Shown here: in pieces, positions 1-9,289 of the stretch
Layout: each line of letters starts with the position of its first letter
How positions within the stretch are numbered: the stretch's first letter is position 1
Assembly (NCBI RefSeq): GCF_900099765.1
Contig: NZ_FNDX01000025.1
Span: 22,769 to 86,768, forward strand
From: Paenibacillus typhae
GTDB taxonomy: Bacteria; Bacillota; Bacilli; Paenibacillales; Paenibacillaceae
Direction of reading: 5' to 3'
DNA length: 64,000 nt
Position numbers and translations under genes: made by a program
The notes under the pieces: generated by a model
Seen by the model: only the letters and a program-made list of their open reading frames with translations
What the model was told of the DNA's origin: nothing
Databases searched by the model: none

Positions 1-480
1 AACTGTCCAGCTTGGCGAATTGAGCAGCGTAACGTCCTTGATCGTTACCCGGCTGCAGCGGTCAAAGCTGATCAGCTTCGGACGCGGATACGCCAGCTCG
101 CCGCGGCGGTTACGGAACACATCCCACCATAGTCCCCCGTCGCCGTCAAGCGTTCCGCTGCCTGTGATGGAGATGTTGACCAGGTCGCTGCCGTAGATGC
201 AGGAGGCATAGACCTGCTGCCGGACGCCTTCCCATCTGGATTCCACCACCGGGTAATCTGCCTGATCCGTACTGAAGGACAGCACGGCCCCGGGGCTTAG
301 ATGCAGCTCAATGTTGCTTTTCAAGATAATAGCTCCGCTCAGAAACCGCCCTGCCGGAACATATACAGTCCCGCCCCCGGCTTCACTTGCTGCTGCTATC
401 GCTTCATGAATTGCAGAAGTTGCAAGGATTCCGCTATCCCGCTGTGCGCCGTAATCGGCAATATTATACACCTGCAGCAT
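1..480 (-). CDS. GH28 polygalacturonase family protein (3' end outside window)
   Basis: Only the first 160 codons are inside the window. The translation begins MLQVYNIADYGAQRDSG, followed by AGGGTVYVPAGRFLSG and the right-handed beta-helix lead-in of family GH28 (GSGTLDGDGGLWW, then TIKDVTLLNSPSW). The catalytic aspartates of GH28 lie further on and cannot be checked. The family hydrolyses galacturonan or rhamnogalacturonan backbones. There is no signal peptide, so it probably acts on imported oligosaccharides. The ATG at 480 has AAGGAGG six bases upstream and overlaps the end of the GH105 gene by 17 bases, so the two are probably translationally coupled. It is the last visible gene of a minus-strand pectin operon. 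Confidence 0.88.
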   Translation of the reverse strand, partial: MLQVYNIADYGAQRDSGILATSAIHEAIAAASEAGGGTVYVPAGRFLSGAIILKSNIELHLSPGAVLSFSTDQADYPVVESRWEGVRQQVYASCIYGSDLVNISITGSGTLDGDGGLWWDVFRNRRGELAYPRPKLISFDRCSRVTIKDVTLLNSPSWTV

Positions 481-1630
481 GGGAACCTCCTTGTCCGGAC
501 AGCCCGGAAACGCCGGAGCCTGCTCTTAATTGCTCATACTCCGCGCAAGCCTGCAGGAATGCCCCCAGCCCCTTCTGGTCGTTCGTAATAATCGGCTCGC
601 TGATGTAATACGCATACGTTCCGTCACGTTTGTCCGCACCGCCGAGTCCGGCTACCTGGCAGTTTTTGTTCAGGTTGACCCGGCCTTCCTTGGTTACAAG
701 CACAAATTCGGCAATCAGCCCGGCGTAAGCGCGGTCCAGCACCTCTGTCCAGCTGTTATCCAGAGCACCCAACCGGATTCCCTTGGCGATTGCAAATACG
801 ATCATGCTGGAAGCCGATGCTTCCAGATAGTTGCCTTTCCGTTCCCCCAGATCTACCACCTGGTACCACACGCCTGCTTCGGCATCCTGATAGTTCTTCA
901 GCGCGTCAAGGGTATCCCGCAGAATACGCACCAGCTCAGCGTAATCAGCATGATCTTCCGGCAGCATTTCCAGCACATCGACCAGGGCCATCAGATACCA
1001 GCCCATCGAGCGGCCCCAGAAATTCTCGGACAGGCCGGTCTCCGGATTGCACCATGGCTGAACCTTCTTTTCGTCCCAGGCATGGAACAGCAGTCCGGTT
1101 ACCGGGTCTTTGGTATGCTTTTCGCACAGGATAAACTGCTTCGTAACATCATCCAAATTTGCCCCTCCCTCAAAAGTCAGCAAATACTCCAGATAGAACG
1201 GTGACCCCATATACAGGCCGTCGAGCCAGATCTGGTACGGATAGATTTGTTTATGCCAGAATGCGCCCTCCGAGGTCCGGGGATGGGTCTGCAGCTGATC
1301 GCGCAGGTTAGCGGCCGCCAGCTTGTATTTTTCAAGTCCGGTCTCTGCATACAGCGTAAACAGCAGCTTGCCGTTATTGATATGATCAATGTTGTATTCA
1401 TCCTTGCGGTAGCCGAGGATACTGCCGTCCTCCTGAATGAAATAGTCCATATTGTCTGCGATATAGTTGAAATATTTGCGTTCACCACTCTGCTTCCACA
1501 GCAGCTCATAGCCCTTCAGCACCACACCGTAATCATACGACCATTTGCCGTTGTAACCCTTATCCTCGTACAGTCTCGGCAGACGCTCCATCAGCGTATC
1601 CGCCGTCTTTACAACCCATTTCTCTCCCAC
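464..1630 (-). CDS. GH105 unsaturated rhamnogalacturonyl hydrolase (YteR/YesR type)
   Basis: A protein of 388 residues, close to the usual 370-390 of GH105. The family removes the unsaturated uronic acid that lyases leave at the non-reducing end of rhamnogalacturonan or pectin oligosaccharides, in the cytoplasm. Visible family features are WSYDYGVVLKG near the N-terminus, IWLDGLYMGSPF (its Asp corresponds to the general acid/base of YteR), HAWDE, and ENFWGRSMGWY. The GTG at 1630 is chosen because GGAGG sits seven bases upstream; a longer frame from a TTG at 1654 has no ribosome-binding site. The gene lies between the pectin methylesterase and GH28 in one minus-strand operon, consistent with pectin breakdown. 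The C-terminal tail (GSGVSGLSGQGG) is low-complexity. Confidence 0.92.
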   Translation of the reverse strand: MGEKWVVKTADTLMERLPRLYEDKGYNGKWSYDYGVVLKGYELLWKQSGERKYFNYIADNMDYFIQEDGSILGYRKDEYNIDHINNGKLLFTLYAETGLEKYKLAAANLRDQLQTHPRTSEGAFWHKQIYPYQIWLDGLYMGSPFYLEYLLTFEGGANLDDVTKQFILCEKHTKDPVTGLLFHAWDEKKVQPWCNPETGLSENFWGRSMGWYLMALVDVLEMLPEDHADYAELVRILRDTLDALKNYQDAEAGVWYQVVDLGERKGNYLEASASSMIVFAIAKGIRLGALDNSWTEVLDRAYAGLIAEFVLVTKEGRVNLNKNCQVAGLGGADKRDGTYAYYISEPIITNDQKGLGAFLQACAEYEQLRAGSGVSGLSGQGGSHAAGV

Positions 1631-1672
1631 TTTGCATCCTCCTCTTATTGTCAAAAAAAGTCCCTCTAACCT

Positions 1673-2599
1673 TCAGCGAATCCAGCCGATATCCCCGCCA
1701 AAAACGGCCTCGGGCGTAAAACGCTCCAGCTCGCTCTCATGCAGCTGCTTAGACCAGCCCACCCGCTTGTCCACATGTGCCCCCGGCCCCTCAGAACCGG
1801 CCTCGCCGTAATGCACGCTATGCCATACACTGGCCTTATCCCAGTCATTCCAGCCCTCACGGCGGATATGTGCGCCCAGCCAGCAATCGAGGAACACCGT
1901 CCGCGCATAGTCCCGCCACGGTCTTCCCAGGTATACAGTGCCCTCGGCCGCATCGCTGACCAGGCGGCATCTATGGAACACAAAGCCTGTCTGCTTATCT
2001 TCAGGAGTAGCGGCGGCAGTAATATAGCCGTTAATCTCCTTGCCAAGATTCAGGCTGACAATTTCGCATTCATGAAAATAAGCCGTTGCCGAGCCGAAAA
2101 TAAAATCGATATCCCCGGCGATCCGGCAATGCTCAAAATAATTGCGCCCGCTCCGGTTCACCTTTTCTTCCTTCGGCTTGGCCAGATACAGCGTATCCTG
2201 GGCCGCAAGAAAGGTGCAGTTCCTGAATGACACCTTGTCGGCATCTACATAGAGCGCTACAGCCTGACCGACCTCACCGCTGCCGCCGGCTGTATTTTCA
2301 AAAATAACATTCTCAACCGTGATATTGTCACCGGTAATATAAGTACTGCATGAGGCGAAGGTGCCCATCGGCGTTCCTTCAATGCCCGGCTTGCGCGCAT
2401 AATCGTCGTAAACGAGTCTGACCTCGCCTTTGCCGATAATCCGCAGATCCGGTTTATTGATGCGCAGCTTCTCATAATAAACCCCGGCTTCAATGTGCAG
2501 GACCGTTACGTCCCCGGCACCTTCCGGTATGCTGTCTACCGCAGCCTGAACAGAGCTGAAGTCGCCTCCGCCCGTCTTGCTGACCAGCATATGCTTCAT
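1673..2599 (-). CDS. Pectin methylesterase (carbohydrate esterase family 8)
   Basis: 308 residues. CE8 enzymes remove methyl esters from polygalacturonate. The hallmark blocks are present in order: GQAVALYV, AAQDTLY (Asp about 135), DIDFIFGSA (Asp about 165) and YLGRPWRDY (Arg about 226), the last two matching the nucleophile and the carboxylate-binding Arg. No signal peptide is present, so it is probably an intracellular enzyme working on imported oligomers, as in other Paenibacillus pectin loci. GAGGTG lies eight bases before the ATG. It sits 42 bases ahead of GH105 in the same operon and behind the transporter lipoprotein gene. Confidence 0.93.
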   Translation of the reverse strand: MKHMLVSKTGGGDFSSVQAAVDSIPEGAGDVTVLHIEAGVYYEKLRINKPDLRIIGKGEVRLVYDDYARKPGIEGTPMGTFASCSTYITGDNITVENVIFENTAGGSGEVGQAVALYVDADKVSFRNCTFLAAQDTLYLAKPKEEKVNRSGRNYFEHCRIAGDIDFIFGSATAYFHECEIVSLNLGKEINGYITAAATPEDKQTGFVFHRCRLVSDAAEGTVYLGRPWRDYARTVFLDCWLGAHIRREGWNDWDKASVWHSVHYGEAGSEGPGAHVDKRVGWSKQLHESELERFTPEAVFGGDIGWIR

Positions 2600-2638
2600 C
2601 CTGTATCACCTCAAATCCCGTATATCCTGCACAACGAA

Positions 2639-2657
2639 CCCACCCGGTGCGGGTGGG
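2639..2657. terminator. Intercistronic GC hairpin between lipoprotein and esterase genes
   Basis: CCCACCC (2639-2645) and GGGTGGG (2651-2657) form a perfect 7-bp stem with a 5-base loop. No T-run follows on either strand, so it is not a full terminator. By analogy with other ABC operons it may partly stop transcription or stabilise the upstream message so that the binding protein is made in excess over the enzymes; that role is inferred. Confidence 0.5.
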
Positions 2658-2687
2658 CTCGCCAAACTTGACGCAGGTCTTAAAGTC

Positions 2688-4190
2688 TTACTTCTGAGTC
2701 AGCTTGTAAGCTGCTTCATACTCTTCAGTAATCTTGGTTCCGCCGGAATCCTTCCAGGTCTGAACCGCTTTTTTGAAGTCATCCTCAGTCGCCTGTCCCA
2801 TAATGTACTTGAAAGTGGCATCGGTAATGATCTTCGCAAGCTCTGTACCCTGCTCGTTGTTGGTTGCGGAATCAAGCGGCACAGTCGGGTCAAACACGGC
2901 ATATTGGTCATTTTCACGAATCAGTTCGTTGGCCAGCTGCTTCTCCGGATTGGCATCCTTCAGCGTATAAGAGATTTCGCTTGGTCTGCTGGAGGAGAAA
3001 GGCTGTACATCTGCCTGCCAGAGCTCGGTATTAAGGACTTTATAAGCGCCGTTTTCATCAAATTCATAGTGTGTGCCTTCAATACCGCCGGTCATCAGCA
3101 TGAATGCTTCTTCATCGATCAGGTCATTGATGAACTGCAGCAGTCTCTTGAGCTCGGCTTCGGTTTTGACCTCGGATTTCGGGAATGCCATCAGACCGCC
3201 CACGCCGCTGCCTTCGGACCAGATGTGATACTCGCCGTCACCGTTGGAGATTTTGTTCACCGGCACGAGTTCAAGACCTTCCTGCAGATCCTGGGCCAGT
3301 GTTCTCAGACTGGAGATGTCGACCATACCGGTGTAAATCCCGGTTTTACCCTGGGCGAACTGCTGCTGCTGGTCGGTTTTGGCTGTAACAGCAAAGTCCT
3401 GGGCCAAGTATCCGTTTTCATAAAGCTTCTTGGAGAAGTTCAAGGTATCCATATATTCCTGTGTATCAAATTCCGGCGTGAACTTGCCGCTCTCATCCAC
3501 TTTCCAGCCATTTGGTGTGCCGAAGTAGGAGCTCAGTGTTTTGAAGCTGCTGTAGCGCAGATCGTTACGGTCACCGAAGCCCGTTGTATCGTCAACACCG
3601 TTGCCGTCCGGATCATCCTCGGTAAAAGCTCTCGCTACCTCATACACTTCATCCAGCGTAGTCGGAACCGGCAGGCCCAGCTTATCCAGCCAGTCCTTGC
3701 GCATGATCAGACCGGAGCGGGCCAGATTCTTCTGGAACGGTACGCCGTACAATACGCCTTCGATGGATGCCGCTGCACGGACTTCCGGAGCGATTTTGGC
3801 CAGATTGTCGTAATCATCAAGGTAAGGGCCAACATCCCAGAACAGCCCGGATTTCAGCGAGCTCCGCACCGAGGAGTTGGTCATCATGGTCAAAGTTACG
3901 ATATCAGCCAGTTCACCGGAGGCCAGAGCCGTTGTGATCCGTTCCTCCTTGGAGGCGTCAGGCACCCAGTTGAAGGTGATTTTGGTGTTGGTGTATTCCT
4001 CAAGCAGCTTCTTGATTGTATCGGTCGGCGGAGAGGCCGTGTGCAGAATGTTCAGCCAGGTTAATTCCAGCGGTGTATTCTCATCAGCTACGGCAGCGTT
4101 TTTCTCTGCTTCTTTATCTCCTCCGCACGCCGACAGTAAGGTGGAAAGCACGGTAACGCAGGCAAGCATACTGACCCATCTTTTTTTCAT
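2688..4190 (-). CDS. Extracellular solute-binding lipoprotein (LplA-type, CUT1 ABC transporter)
   Basis: 500 residues, typical of the long LplA/YtcQ group of oligosaccharide-binding lipoproteins. The N-terminus MKKRWVSMLACVTVLSTLLS is followed by the lipobox LSAC, so the mature protein is lipid-anchored outside the membrane. The rest shows the usual ELTWLNILHT start, a FTEDDPDGNGVDDTTGFG calcium-loop-like segment and a LMTGGIEGTHYEF motif common in this group. AAGGAGA precedes the ATG. It lies upstream of pectin enzymes and just downstream of an LplB-type permease, so its ligand is probably a pectin-derived oligosaccharide; this is inferred from context only. Confidence 0.9.
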   Translation of the reverse strand: MKKRWVSMLACVTVLSTLLSACGGDKEAEKNAAVADENTPLELTWLNILHTASPPTDTIKKLLEEYTNTKITFNWVPDASKEERITTALASGELADIVTLTMMTNSSVRSSLKSGLFWDVGPYLDDYDNLAKIAPEVRAAASIEGVLYGVPFQKNLARSGLIMRKDWLDKLGLPVPTTLDEVYEVARAFTEDDPDGNGVDDTTGFGDRNDLRYSSFKTLSSYFGTPNGWKVDESGKFTPEFDTQEYMDTLNFSKKLYENGYLAQDFAVTAKTDQQQQFAQGKTGIYTGMVDISSLRTLAQDLQEGLELVPVNKISNGDGEYHIWSEGSGVGGLMAFPKSEVKTEAELKRLLQFINDLIDEEAFMLMTGGIEGTHYEFDENGAYKVLNTELWQADVQPFSSSRPSEISYTLKDANPEKQLANELIRENDQYAVFDPTVPLDSATNNEQGTELAKIITDATFKYIMGQATEDDFKKAVQTWKDSGGTKITEEYEAAYKLTQK

Positions 4191-4227
4191 AATTCTTCTC
4201 CTTTAAAGTAGATTAATTGGCACTGCC

Positions 4228-5187
4228 TTAGTAAACGCCGTCTTCGCCCATTTTTTTGGCCAGCTTGTTGGAGGCCATTACGAGAATCAGACCGACTACG
4301 CCTTTGAACAAGCCTACCGTGGTACTGAAGCTGAGCTGGCCGTTCTTCAAGCCCGCCGTATAGATGTAGGTGTCAAAAATTTCGGCCACTTCGCGGTTGA
4401 GCGAGTTGAGCAGCAGATACATATGTTCAAAGCCAAGATCCAGCGTGCTGCCGATTTTGAGAATCAGCAGGGTGATAATGACTGGACGGATGGCCGGCAG
4501 TGTCACATGCCAGGTTTTGCGCAGACGGGCAGCGCCGTCCATTTCCGCAGCTTCATACAGCTGAGGGTCTACTACAGTAATAGCGGCCAGATAGATGATC
4601 GTGGACCAGCCGAGCTCTTTCCAGATGATCTGGCCGATATAGATCGTACGCAGCCATTCCGGCGAGGTCAGGAAGCTGATTTTTTTGAAGCCCATGCTTG
4701 CGATCATTTCATTGATGACCCCGCCGTCTACAGTCAGGAATACATAGGTAATGGAGACAATGATAACCCATGACATGAAGTGGGGGATGTACACAATGGT
4801 CTGAATCCAGTTTTTAAGATGACGATTCTTAAGTTCATTTAACATTAAAGCGACGATAATCGGCAACGGAAAGAAAATCACGATATTTAGCGCGAACAGG
4901 ATGAGCGTGTTGCGCAGCAGCATCATAAAGGTTGGCTCCGTGAATAGCCGGATGAAATGCTTGAACCCTACCCATTCGCTGCCCGTGATTCCGAGGAACG
5001 GCTGATAGTTCTGAAACGCGATCACAAGCCCGCCCATTGGCAGATACTTAAATATGATGAAGTACACCAGTCCGGGCAGGATCATCAGATATAAGAGCTT
5101 GTATTTCTTTACTGCGGTCAGGAACGCGCTGCCTTTCCTCTTTTCCAGATTCAGATTTGATGGTGCGGTGATGCTTGAAACTTTCAC
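4228..5187 (-). CDS. ABC transporter permease, LplB type
   Basis: 319 residues with six predicted membrane spans. The cytoplasmic EAA loop (EAAEMDGAARLRKTW) is clear and would contact an MsmX/UgpC-type ATPase encoded elsewhere. The start is a GTG with AAGGAGG seven bases upstream. It is the promoter-proximal gene of the minus-strand permease/lipoprotein/pectinase operon. The second permease of the pair is not downstream, as it usually is in lplABC loci, but is transcribed divergently at 5468. Confidence 0.92.
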   Translation of the reverse strand: MKVSSITAPSNLNLEKRKGSAFLTAVKKYKLLYLMILPGLVYFIIFKYLPMGGLVIAFQNYQPFLGITGSEWVGFKHFIRLFTEPTFMMLLRNTLILFALNIVIFFPLPIIVALMLNELKNRHLKNWIQTIVYIPHFMSWVIIVSITYVFLTVDGGVINEMIASMGFKKISFLTSPEWLRTIYIGQIIWKELGWSTIIYLAAITVVDPQLYEAAEMDGAARLRKTWHVTLPAIRPVIITLLILKIGSTLDLGFEHMYLLLNSLNREVAEIFDTYIYTAGLKNGQLSFSTTVGLFKGVVGLILVMASNKLAKKMGEDGVY

Positions 5188-5245
5188 TTGTCAGCCTCCT
5201 TTGGTCATTCGGGGATTACGCTCCCTAGACTAAAGAATTTCCGAC

Positions 5246-5416
5246 ATTACGTATATAATCATTATGTGACTGCGTGGTCCAAACCCTTATGGCTGCGGCG
5301 TTTAGGCCCTTTTGACCTCCTGTAATGATTACAGGGTAAGATAATGATTATAGGCTGGCCAAGGCGCTTATGCCGGCGGTAGACCCAACACCTCATGCCC
5401 GGATTATATACGTAAT
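5246..5416. promoter_or_regulatory. Symmetrical divergent intergenic region with long inverted repeat
   Basis: The 280 bases between the two permease genes contain a perfect 15-base inverted repeat, ATTACGTATATAATC at 5246-5260 and its complement at 5402-5416. A near-perfect 17-base palindrome, CCTGTAATGATTACAGG, lies close to the centre (5319-5335). A second copy of the TAATGATTA unit follows at 5342-5350. The outer arms contain TATATAAT and lie at roughly promoter distance from each gene, so they may be the two -10 regions and/or binding sites for the AraC regulator encoded at 6471-8714. The repeats are seen; the function is inferred. Confidence 0.6.
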
Positions 5417-5467
5417 TTGTCCCTCTTGTTACAGTTGAAAGGTAACCGAATACGAGGAGGATATGAA

Positions 5468-6352
5468 ATGAACCACAGCTCACGAAGAAAAGAATCACTC
5501 GGCGGACAGATCTTCACGGTCGTAAATGCCGGTATCCTGATTCTGATCGCACTAGCTTGTCTGTTACCTTTTGTAAACATTATCGCCAGCTCATTCGCGA
5601 CCACCCAGGAAGTGATTGCCAAGAAATTCATTCTGTTCCCGACCACCTTTTCACTGGATGCATACCGCTACATTCTGTCCACACCGACGATCTTCAAAGG
5701 TCTCGCAGTATCCGTAGGTGTCACTATTGTCGGTACTATTGTAAGCATGATTCTGACAGCACTGATGGCCTACGGCCTGTCCCGCAAATATCTGCCGCTC
5801 AGAAACACCATTAACTTTATCGTCGTGTTCTCCATGCTGTTCAGCGGGGGCATGATCCCAACCTTTCTGGTTGTAAAATCGGTCGGCCTCATCAATTCCT
5901 ACTGGTCCCTGGTGTTCCCGGTGGCGATCAACGCCTTCAATATGATCATCATGCGCAACTTCTTCCAGGCGCTGCCGGACAGCCTTGAGGAGTCAGCCAA
6001 GATTGACGGAAGCAATGACTTCGGGATTTTCCTGAAAATCATGCTTCCGCTGGCCCTCCCGTCCATCGCCACCATATCGTTGTTCTACGCTGTTGCTTAC
6101 TGGAACACTTACATGAATGCCATTCTCTACATCAATGATTCGGTAAAATGGCCGATTCAGGTCCTGCTGCGCCAGATCGTTATCGTCTCCAGCGGGATGC
6201 AGGCTGAGGGCACCTCGGTTGATATTATCCCGCCTGCCCAGACGATCAAAATGGCGGTTATCGTAGTCGCTACGGTTCCGATGCTGATCGCTTACCCGTT
6301 CGTGCAGAAGCATTTTACCAAGGGTGCCTTGATGGGGGCTGTGAAGGGTTAA
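5468..6352 (+). CDS. ABC transporter permease, LplC type
   Basis: 294 residues starting MNHSSRRKESLGGQIFTVVN. The ATG at 5468 is preceded by GAGGAGG; the upstream in-frame codons have no ribosome-binding site. Six membrane spans are predicted and the EAA loop ESAKIDGSNDFGIF is present. The C-terminus AYPFVQKHFTKGALMGAVKG is the standard ending of LplC/YtcP permeases. It should pair with the LplB-type permease at 4228-5187 to form the pectin-oligosaccharide importer, although the two are transcribed in opposite directions. No ATPase gene is visible at this locus, so it must share an MsmX/UgpC-type ATPase. Confidence 0.92.
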   Translation: MNHSSRRKESLGGQIFTVVNAGILILIALACLLPFVNIIASSFATTQEVIAKKFILFPTTFSLDAYRYILSTPTIFKGLAVSVGVTIVGTIVSMILTALMAYGLSRKYLPLRNTINFIVVFSMLFSGGMIPTFLVVKSVGLINSYWSLVFPVAINAFNMIIMRNFFQALPDSLEESAKIDGSNDFGIFLKIMLPLALPSIATISLFYAVAYWNTYMNAILYINDSVKWPIQVLLRQIVIVSSGMQAEGTSVDIIPPAQTIKMAVIVVATVPMLIAYPFVQKHFTKGALMGAVKG

Positions 6353-6370
6353 TTGTATACTAGTAAAAAG

Positions 6371-6406
6371 AAACGGTAACGCCTTTAAGGGCGATACCGT
6401 TTTTTT
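6371..6406 (+). terminator. Rho-independent terminator, probably bidirectional
   Basis: AAACGGTAACGCC pairs with GGCGATACCGTTT around the loop TTTAAG and is followed by TTTTTTT. It lies between the convergent permease gene (+) and the AraC regulator gene (-), and the A-rich left flank lets it serve both. Confidence 0.88.
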
Positions 6407-6470
6407 GTACCTGATCCTACTAAAACTGTTATGCTGATTATTGCTGTGACTTTAAGATTATGCCCTTATG

Positions 6471-8714
6471 CTATGCACCCTGCTGCAGCTTGCGGTATGT
6501 GCCCGGTGTAACCTGCTCCTTCTTGCGGAAGGAACGGATAAAGTTCTGCGGATTATGGTACTGCAGCCGCTCGGCGATCTCACGGATGGTCATGTCAGTC
6601 TCCGACAGCCATTTCTTGGCCATCTCCAGCCGGTAATTCATCAGATACTCACTGAATGAGGTACCGTATTCCTTTTTAAAAATACTGCTGAGATAATTCG
6701 GATTGTAATGCAGCCGTTCGCCGATGCCCTCCAGCGTCAGCTCCTGGTCGAACTCGGAATGGACAATAGCGGTAATCTTGTCGGACAGGCAGCGGAACTG
6801 CTTGCTCGTCTTCTCCTTCATGGCCGTGGTCATCGGGTAGATGACCTCCTGCACCAGCAGGTGTTCAATCTCTTCGGGATTACGGATGTCCAGCACCCGG
6901 TGATACAGCTTATTGTTATCCTGGGTCAGCAGAACCTGAATGCCTAGATGCTGCTCCAGCTGAATCAGATTGTTCACCAGCCGCACCAGCATAACCTCAA
7001 AATTCAGTGTGCTCTTGTTCTTGCCGATCAGCTGGGCCAGAAACGGATAGAGGGCTTCTGTTACCTGCTCCCTGTCCCCCAGCCGGATGCCGTTGAACAG
7101 CTGCGACTCCAGCTCCGCCGGATAATGAAGCAGAACCGGACCGGAGACAACCTTATAAATATCCTCATAAAAGATAATCGATTCCTTGCCGAGATTCAGC
7201 CGCTGGTGCAGCGCCTGCTTGCCCATCTCGCAGGCCTCCTTGCTCTCCAGCAGATCACTGTAGCACATGCTGAATCCGATACTGATCGGAACCTTCAGAT
7301 AATTGCGCACTGCCCTCAGCAGCTCTGTTGCATATTCCAGCAGCTCCTTGTTCAGCTCCTGGTCGCTCAGCTCAGGCAAAGACAGTATGGTCGCCTGGGT
7401 ATCATCATTGAGGATAATCGGCAGCATCCGCTGCGTCTTCGGTATAATCTCCTCTACCATCTTGTTGATGGCCAGCAGCAGCACGTCCTTGTTCGAGGCC
7501 CCCTGTTCGCCCAGGCTGTCCAGCTGAATCAGCATCGTAATATATTTACGGGCTCCGTTAGGCGGATAGCCGAAGCGCTGCAGATTCTTCTCCAGCTCCT
7601 CGGCTGTGACGCGGCTGCGGAACAGGTTGAGGATGAGCTGGGTCTCCAGCTGCGGCATCTCCGCTTCAATCAGACTGGCCAGCGATTCTTTCTCTGAAAG
7701 GATCGTATCAATAGACTGGATAATGTATTCGAACTCGTTTTTGGTGTTCACCGGCGGGACCACAGCTAAACTGCGCTTGATCCGCTGAATGGGTTTTGTA
7801 AAATAAGTAGCGACAATATAAGCGACAACCAGAATCAGCAAGATGCTCAGCAGACCGAGGGCGTACAGGCCGAATTTGGTCATTTTGAGGGTACCGGCGA
7901 TTTCATCCTGATCCAGCTCCGTCAGGTAAATCCAATTATTATAAGAGGACTTGGAATACAGCAGCTGGAGCGGCTGGTGTCCGCCCGTCTCCATTTCAGT
8001 CTTGCCGTTCTCCTCACCTGCAGTAACGATGCCGCTGAGCTCCTCCAGCTGCTCCAGTGTCAGGCTTGTCTCCTTCTGTCCGGAATCGTACAGCAGCTCA
8101 CCGGATTTATTCAGAATGTACACCTGGGCCTTCTCGTCCGTCTTAATGATGGAATCCAGCGTGTACCGGGAAATGTCGGATAAGGCGATGGCCTGCTTTT
8201 TGCTGGAGAACACAGGCAGTGTATTCACGAACCTTATGCCCTTATCCGTCTTGACCCAAAATAAACTCTGATTCTGGTTGTCGATATACTGCTCACGCAG
8301 CTGCTCCACATCTGCTTCACTCAGGCTGGTCAGCCGCTCATTCATGATCTGCCAGTTCTGCTCCAGACTGATCAGCGAATATTCCGTACCCTCCGCCGTC
8401 ATGGAGGCAATATAGTTCAGCTGCGAATTGACACTGCGGTAAGCCTCAAAGTCCTTGATCGTAATCGGATTCGTAACCAGCTCCTGAAAAGAGCTCGTCG
8501 TGCTGAACGTATTGAACGCATATTCAATGCTCTGGATTTTGTGCTCCAGATTGTTCTTGATCTGCTCGATATAGCTCTGCTTGCTGCTGGAGAACTGCCC
8601 GACCACCGACCGGATCGTACTGATATAAATATAGCTGCCGAAGCTGGCAACCAGTCCCACCCCGAGGATCAGAATGGGAATGAAAATCCCGTAGAACATT
8701 CTCCCTTTTTTCAT
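6471..8714 (-). CDS. Membrane-anchored AraC-family regulator (YtdP-like, sensor plus HTH)
   Basis: 747 residues. The ATG at 8714 is chosen because AAAGGGG lies seven bases upstream; a start nine codons earlier has no site. Layout: one membrane span at about residues 5-28, an extracellular sensory region to about 285, a second span at about 290-312 (LYALGLLSILLILVVAYIVA), a HAMP-like/linker region, and a C-terminal AraC double helix-turn-helix (TLEGIGERLHYNPNYLSSIF, then TIREIAERLQYHNPQNF). Proteins of this layout regulate adjacent sugar ABC transporters and glycosidases in Bacillus and Paenibacillus. It probably senses a pectin-derived ligand and controls the divergent permease operons next to it; the ligand is inferred. 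Confidence 0.92.
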   Translation of the reverse strand: MKKGRMFYGIFIPILILGVGLVASFGSYIYISTIRSVVGQFSSSKQSYIEQIKNNLEHKIQSIEYAFNTFSTTSSFQELVTNPITIKDFEAYRSVNSQLNYIASMTAEGTEYSLISLEQNWQIMNERLTSLSEADVEQLREQYIDNQNQSLFWVKTDKGIRFVNTLPVFSSKKQAIALSDISRYTLDSIIKTDEKAQVYILNKSGELLYDSGQKETSLTLEQLEELSGIVTAGEENGKTEMETGGHQPLQLLYSKSSYNNWIYLTELDQDEIAGTLKMTKFGLYALGLLSILLILVVAYIVATYFTKPIQRIKRSLAVVPPVNTKNEFEYIIQSIDTILSEKESLASLIEAEMPQLETQLILNLFRSRVTAEELEKNLQRFGYPPNGARKYITMLIQLDSLGEQGASNKDVLLLAINKMVEEIIPKTQRMLPIILNDDTQATILSLPELSDQELNKELLEYATELLRAVRNYLKVPISIGFSMCYSDLLESKEACEMGKQALHQRLNLGKESIIFYEDIYKVVSGPVLLHYPAELESQLFNGIRLGDREQVTEALYPFLAQLIGKNKSTLNFEVMLVRLVNNLIQLEQHLGIQVLLTQDNNKLYHRVLDIRNPEEIEHLLVQEVIYPMTTAMKEKTSKQFRCLSDKITAIVHSEFDQELTLEGIGERLHYNPNYLSSIFKKEYGTSFSEYLMNYRLEMAKKWLSETDMTIREIAERLQYHNPQNFIRSFRKKEQVTPGTYRKLQQGA

Positions 8715-9018
8715 TGCGCTGCCCCTTTTATTTCTGCTCATTAATATTTATTATAGCGCTTTCAAAAAGGGGTTTCCATGATTTTTTTAACGTGTGCAGC
8801 AGGTTTTTCCGCTTTTCTGCCAAGCTTGGCCTGTGATTGAGCACGTTAACAATCGGGAGGATTGGTTAATGTTCATGGCTAAGGAACTATATATGATATG
8901 AATAAAATAAAAAGCGCTCATGCAGCAGATTTATGCTCTGTAGCACATAGCTTCATTGGGATACAAGGACTTTCACCAGGGATGGGGCTGTCATGACAGC
9001 AAATCGGCAAGATCGTTG

Positions 9019-9037
9019 TTAACGTGTTCAACGTTAA
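9019..9037. promoter_or_regulatory. TTAACGT palindrome, possible operator
   Basis: TTAACGT (9019-9025), a 5-base spacer, then ACGTTAA (9031-9037) make a perfect dyad. Related boxes TTTAACGTGTGCA (about 8786) and GAGCACGTTAACAAT (about 8839) occur in the same region. Spacing and symmetry suggest a repressor site, but no regulated gene starts immediately beside it. Confidence 0.35.
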
Positions 9038-9289
9038 ATACTCATTATAAATTTCATCCATTTAATCCAATTTATCCAGTATATGAATTTGGAGGCAGAG
9101 GTTATTTTACGCAGAGTGAAAGTTAGGTGAGGTTAGAGTGTGTGGGAATATGATGAATTGTTGATGTACCATACGCTTAAAAAGAAACGAGCCTTACGTG
9201 GAGGAATGCTTCATATAACTGCATTTCGTGCAACAAAAAAGCCGGTTTTCCCCCGAATCATCCACATAACTGCTCCAGGATTTCGCCAG

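Noticed and set aside
2577..4064. 495-codon plus-strand frame opposite the solute-binding lipoprotein
   Set aside because: Antisense shadow of a clear lipoprotein gene; the translation has no family features.
5262..5498. Minus-strand open frame across the divergent permease promoter region
   Set aside because: It overlaps the start of the LplC-type gene, has no ribosome-binding site and falls in the palindromic regulatory region.
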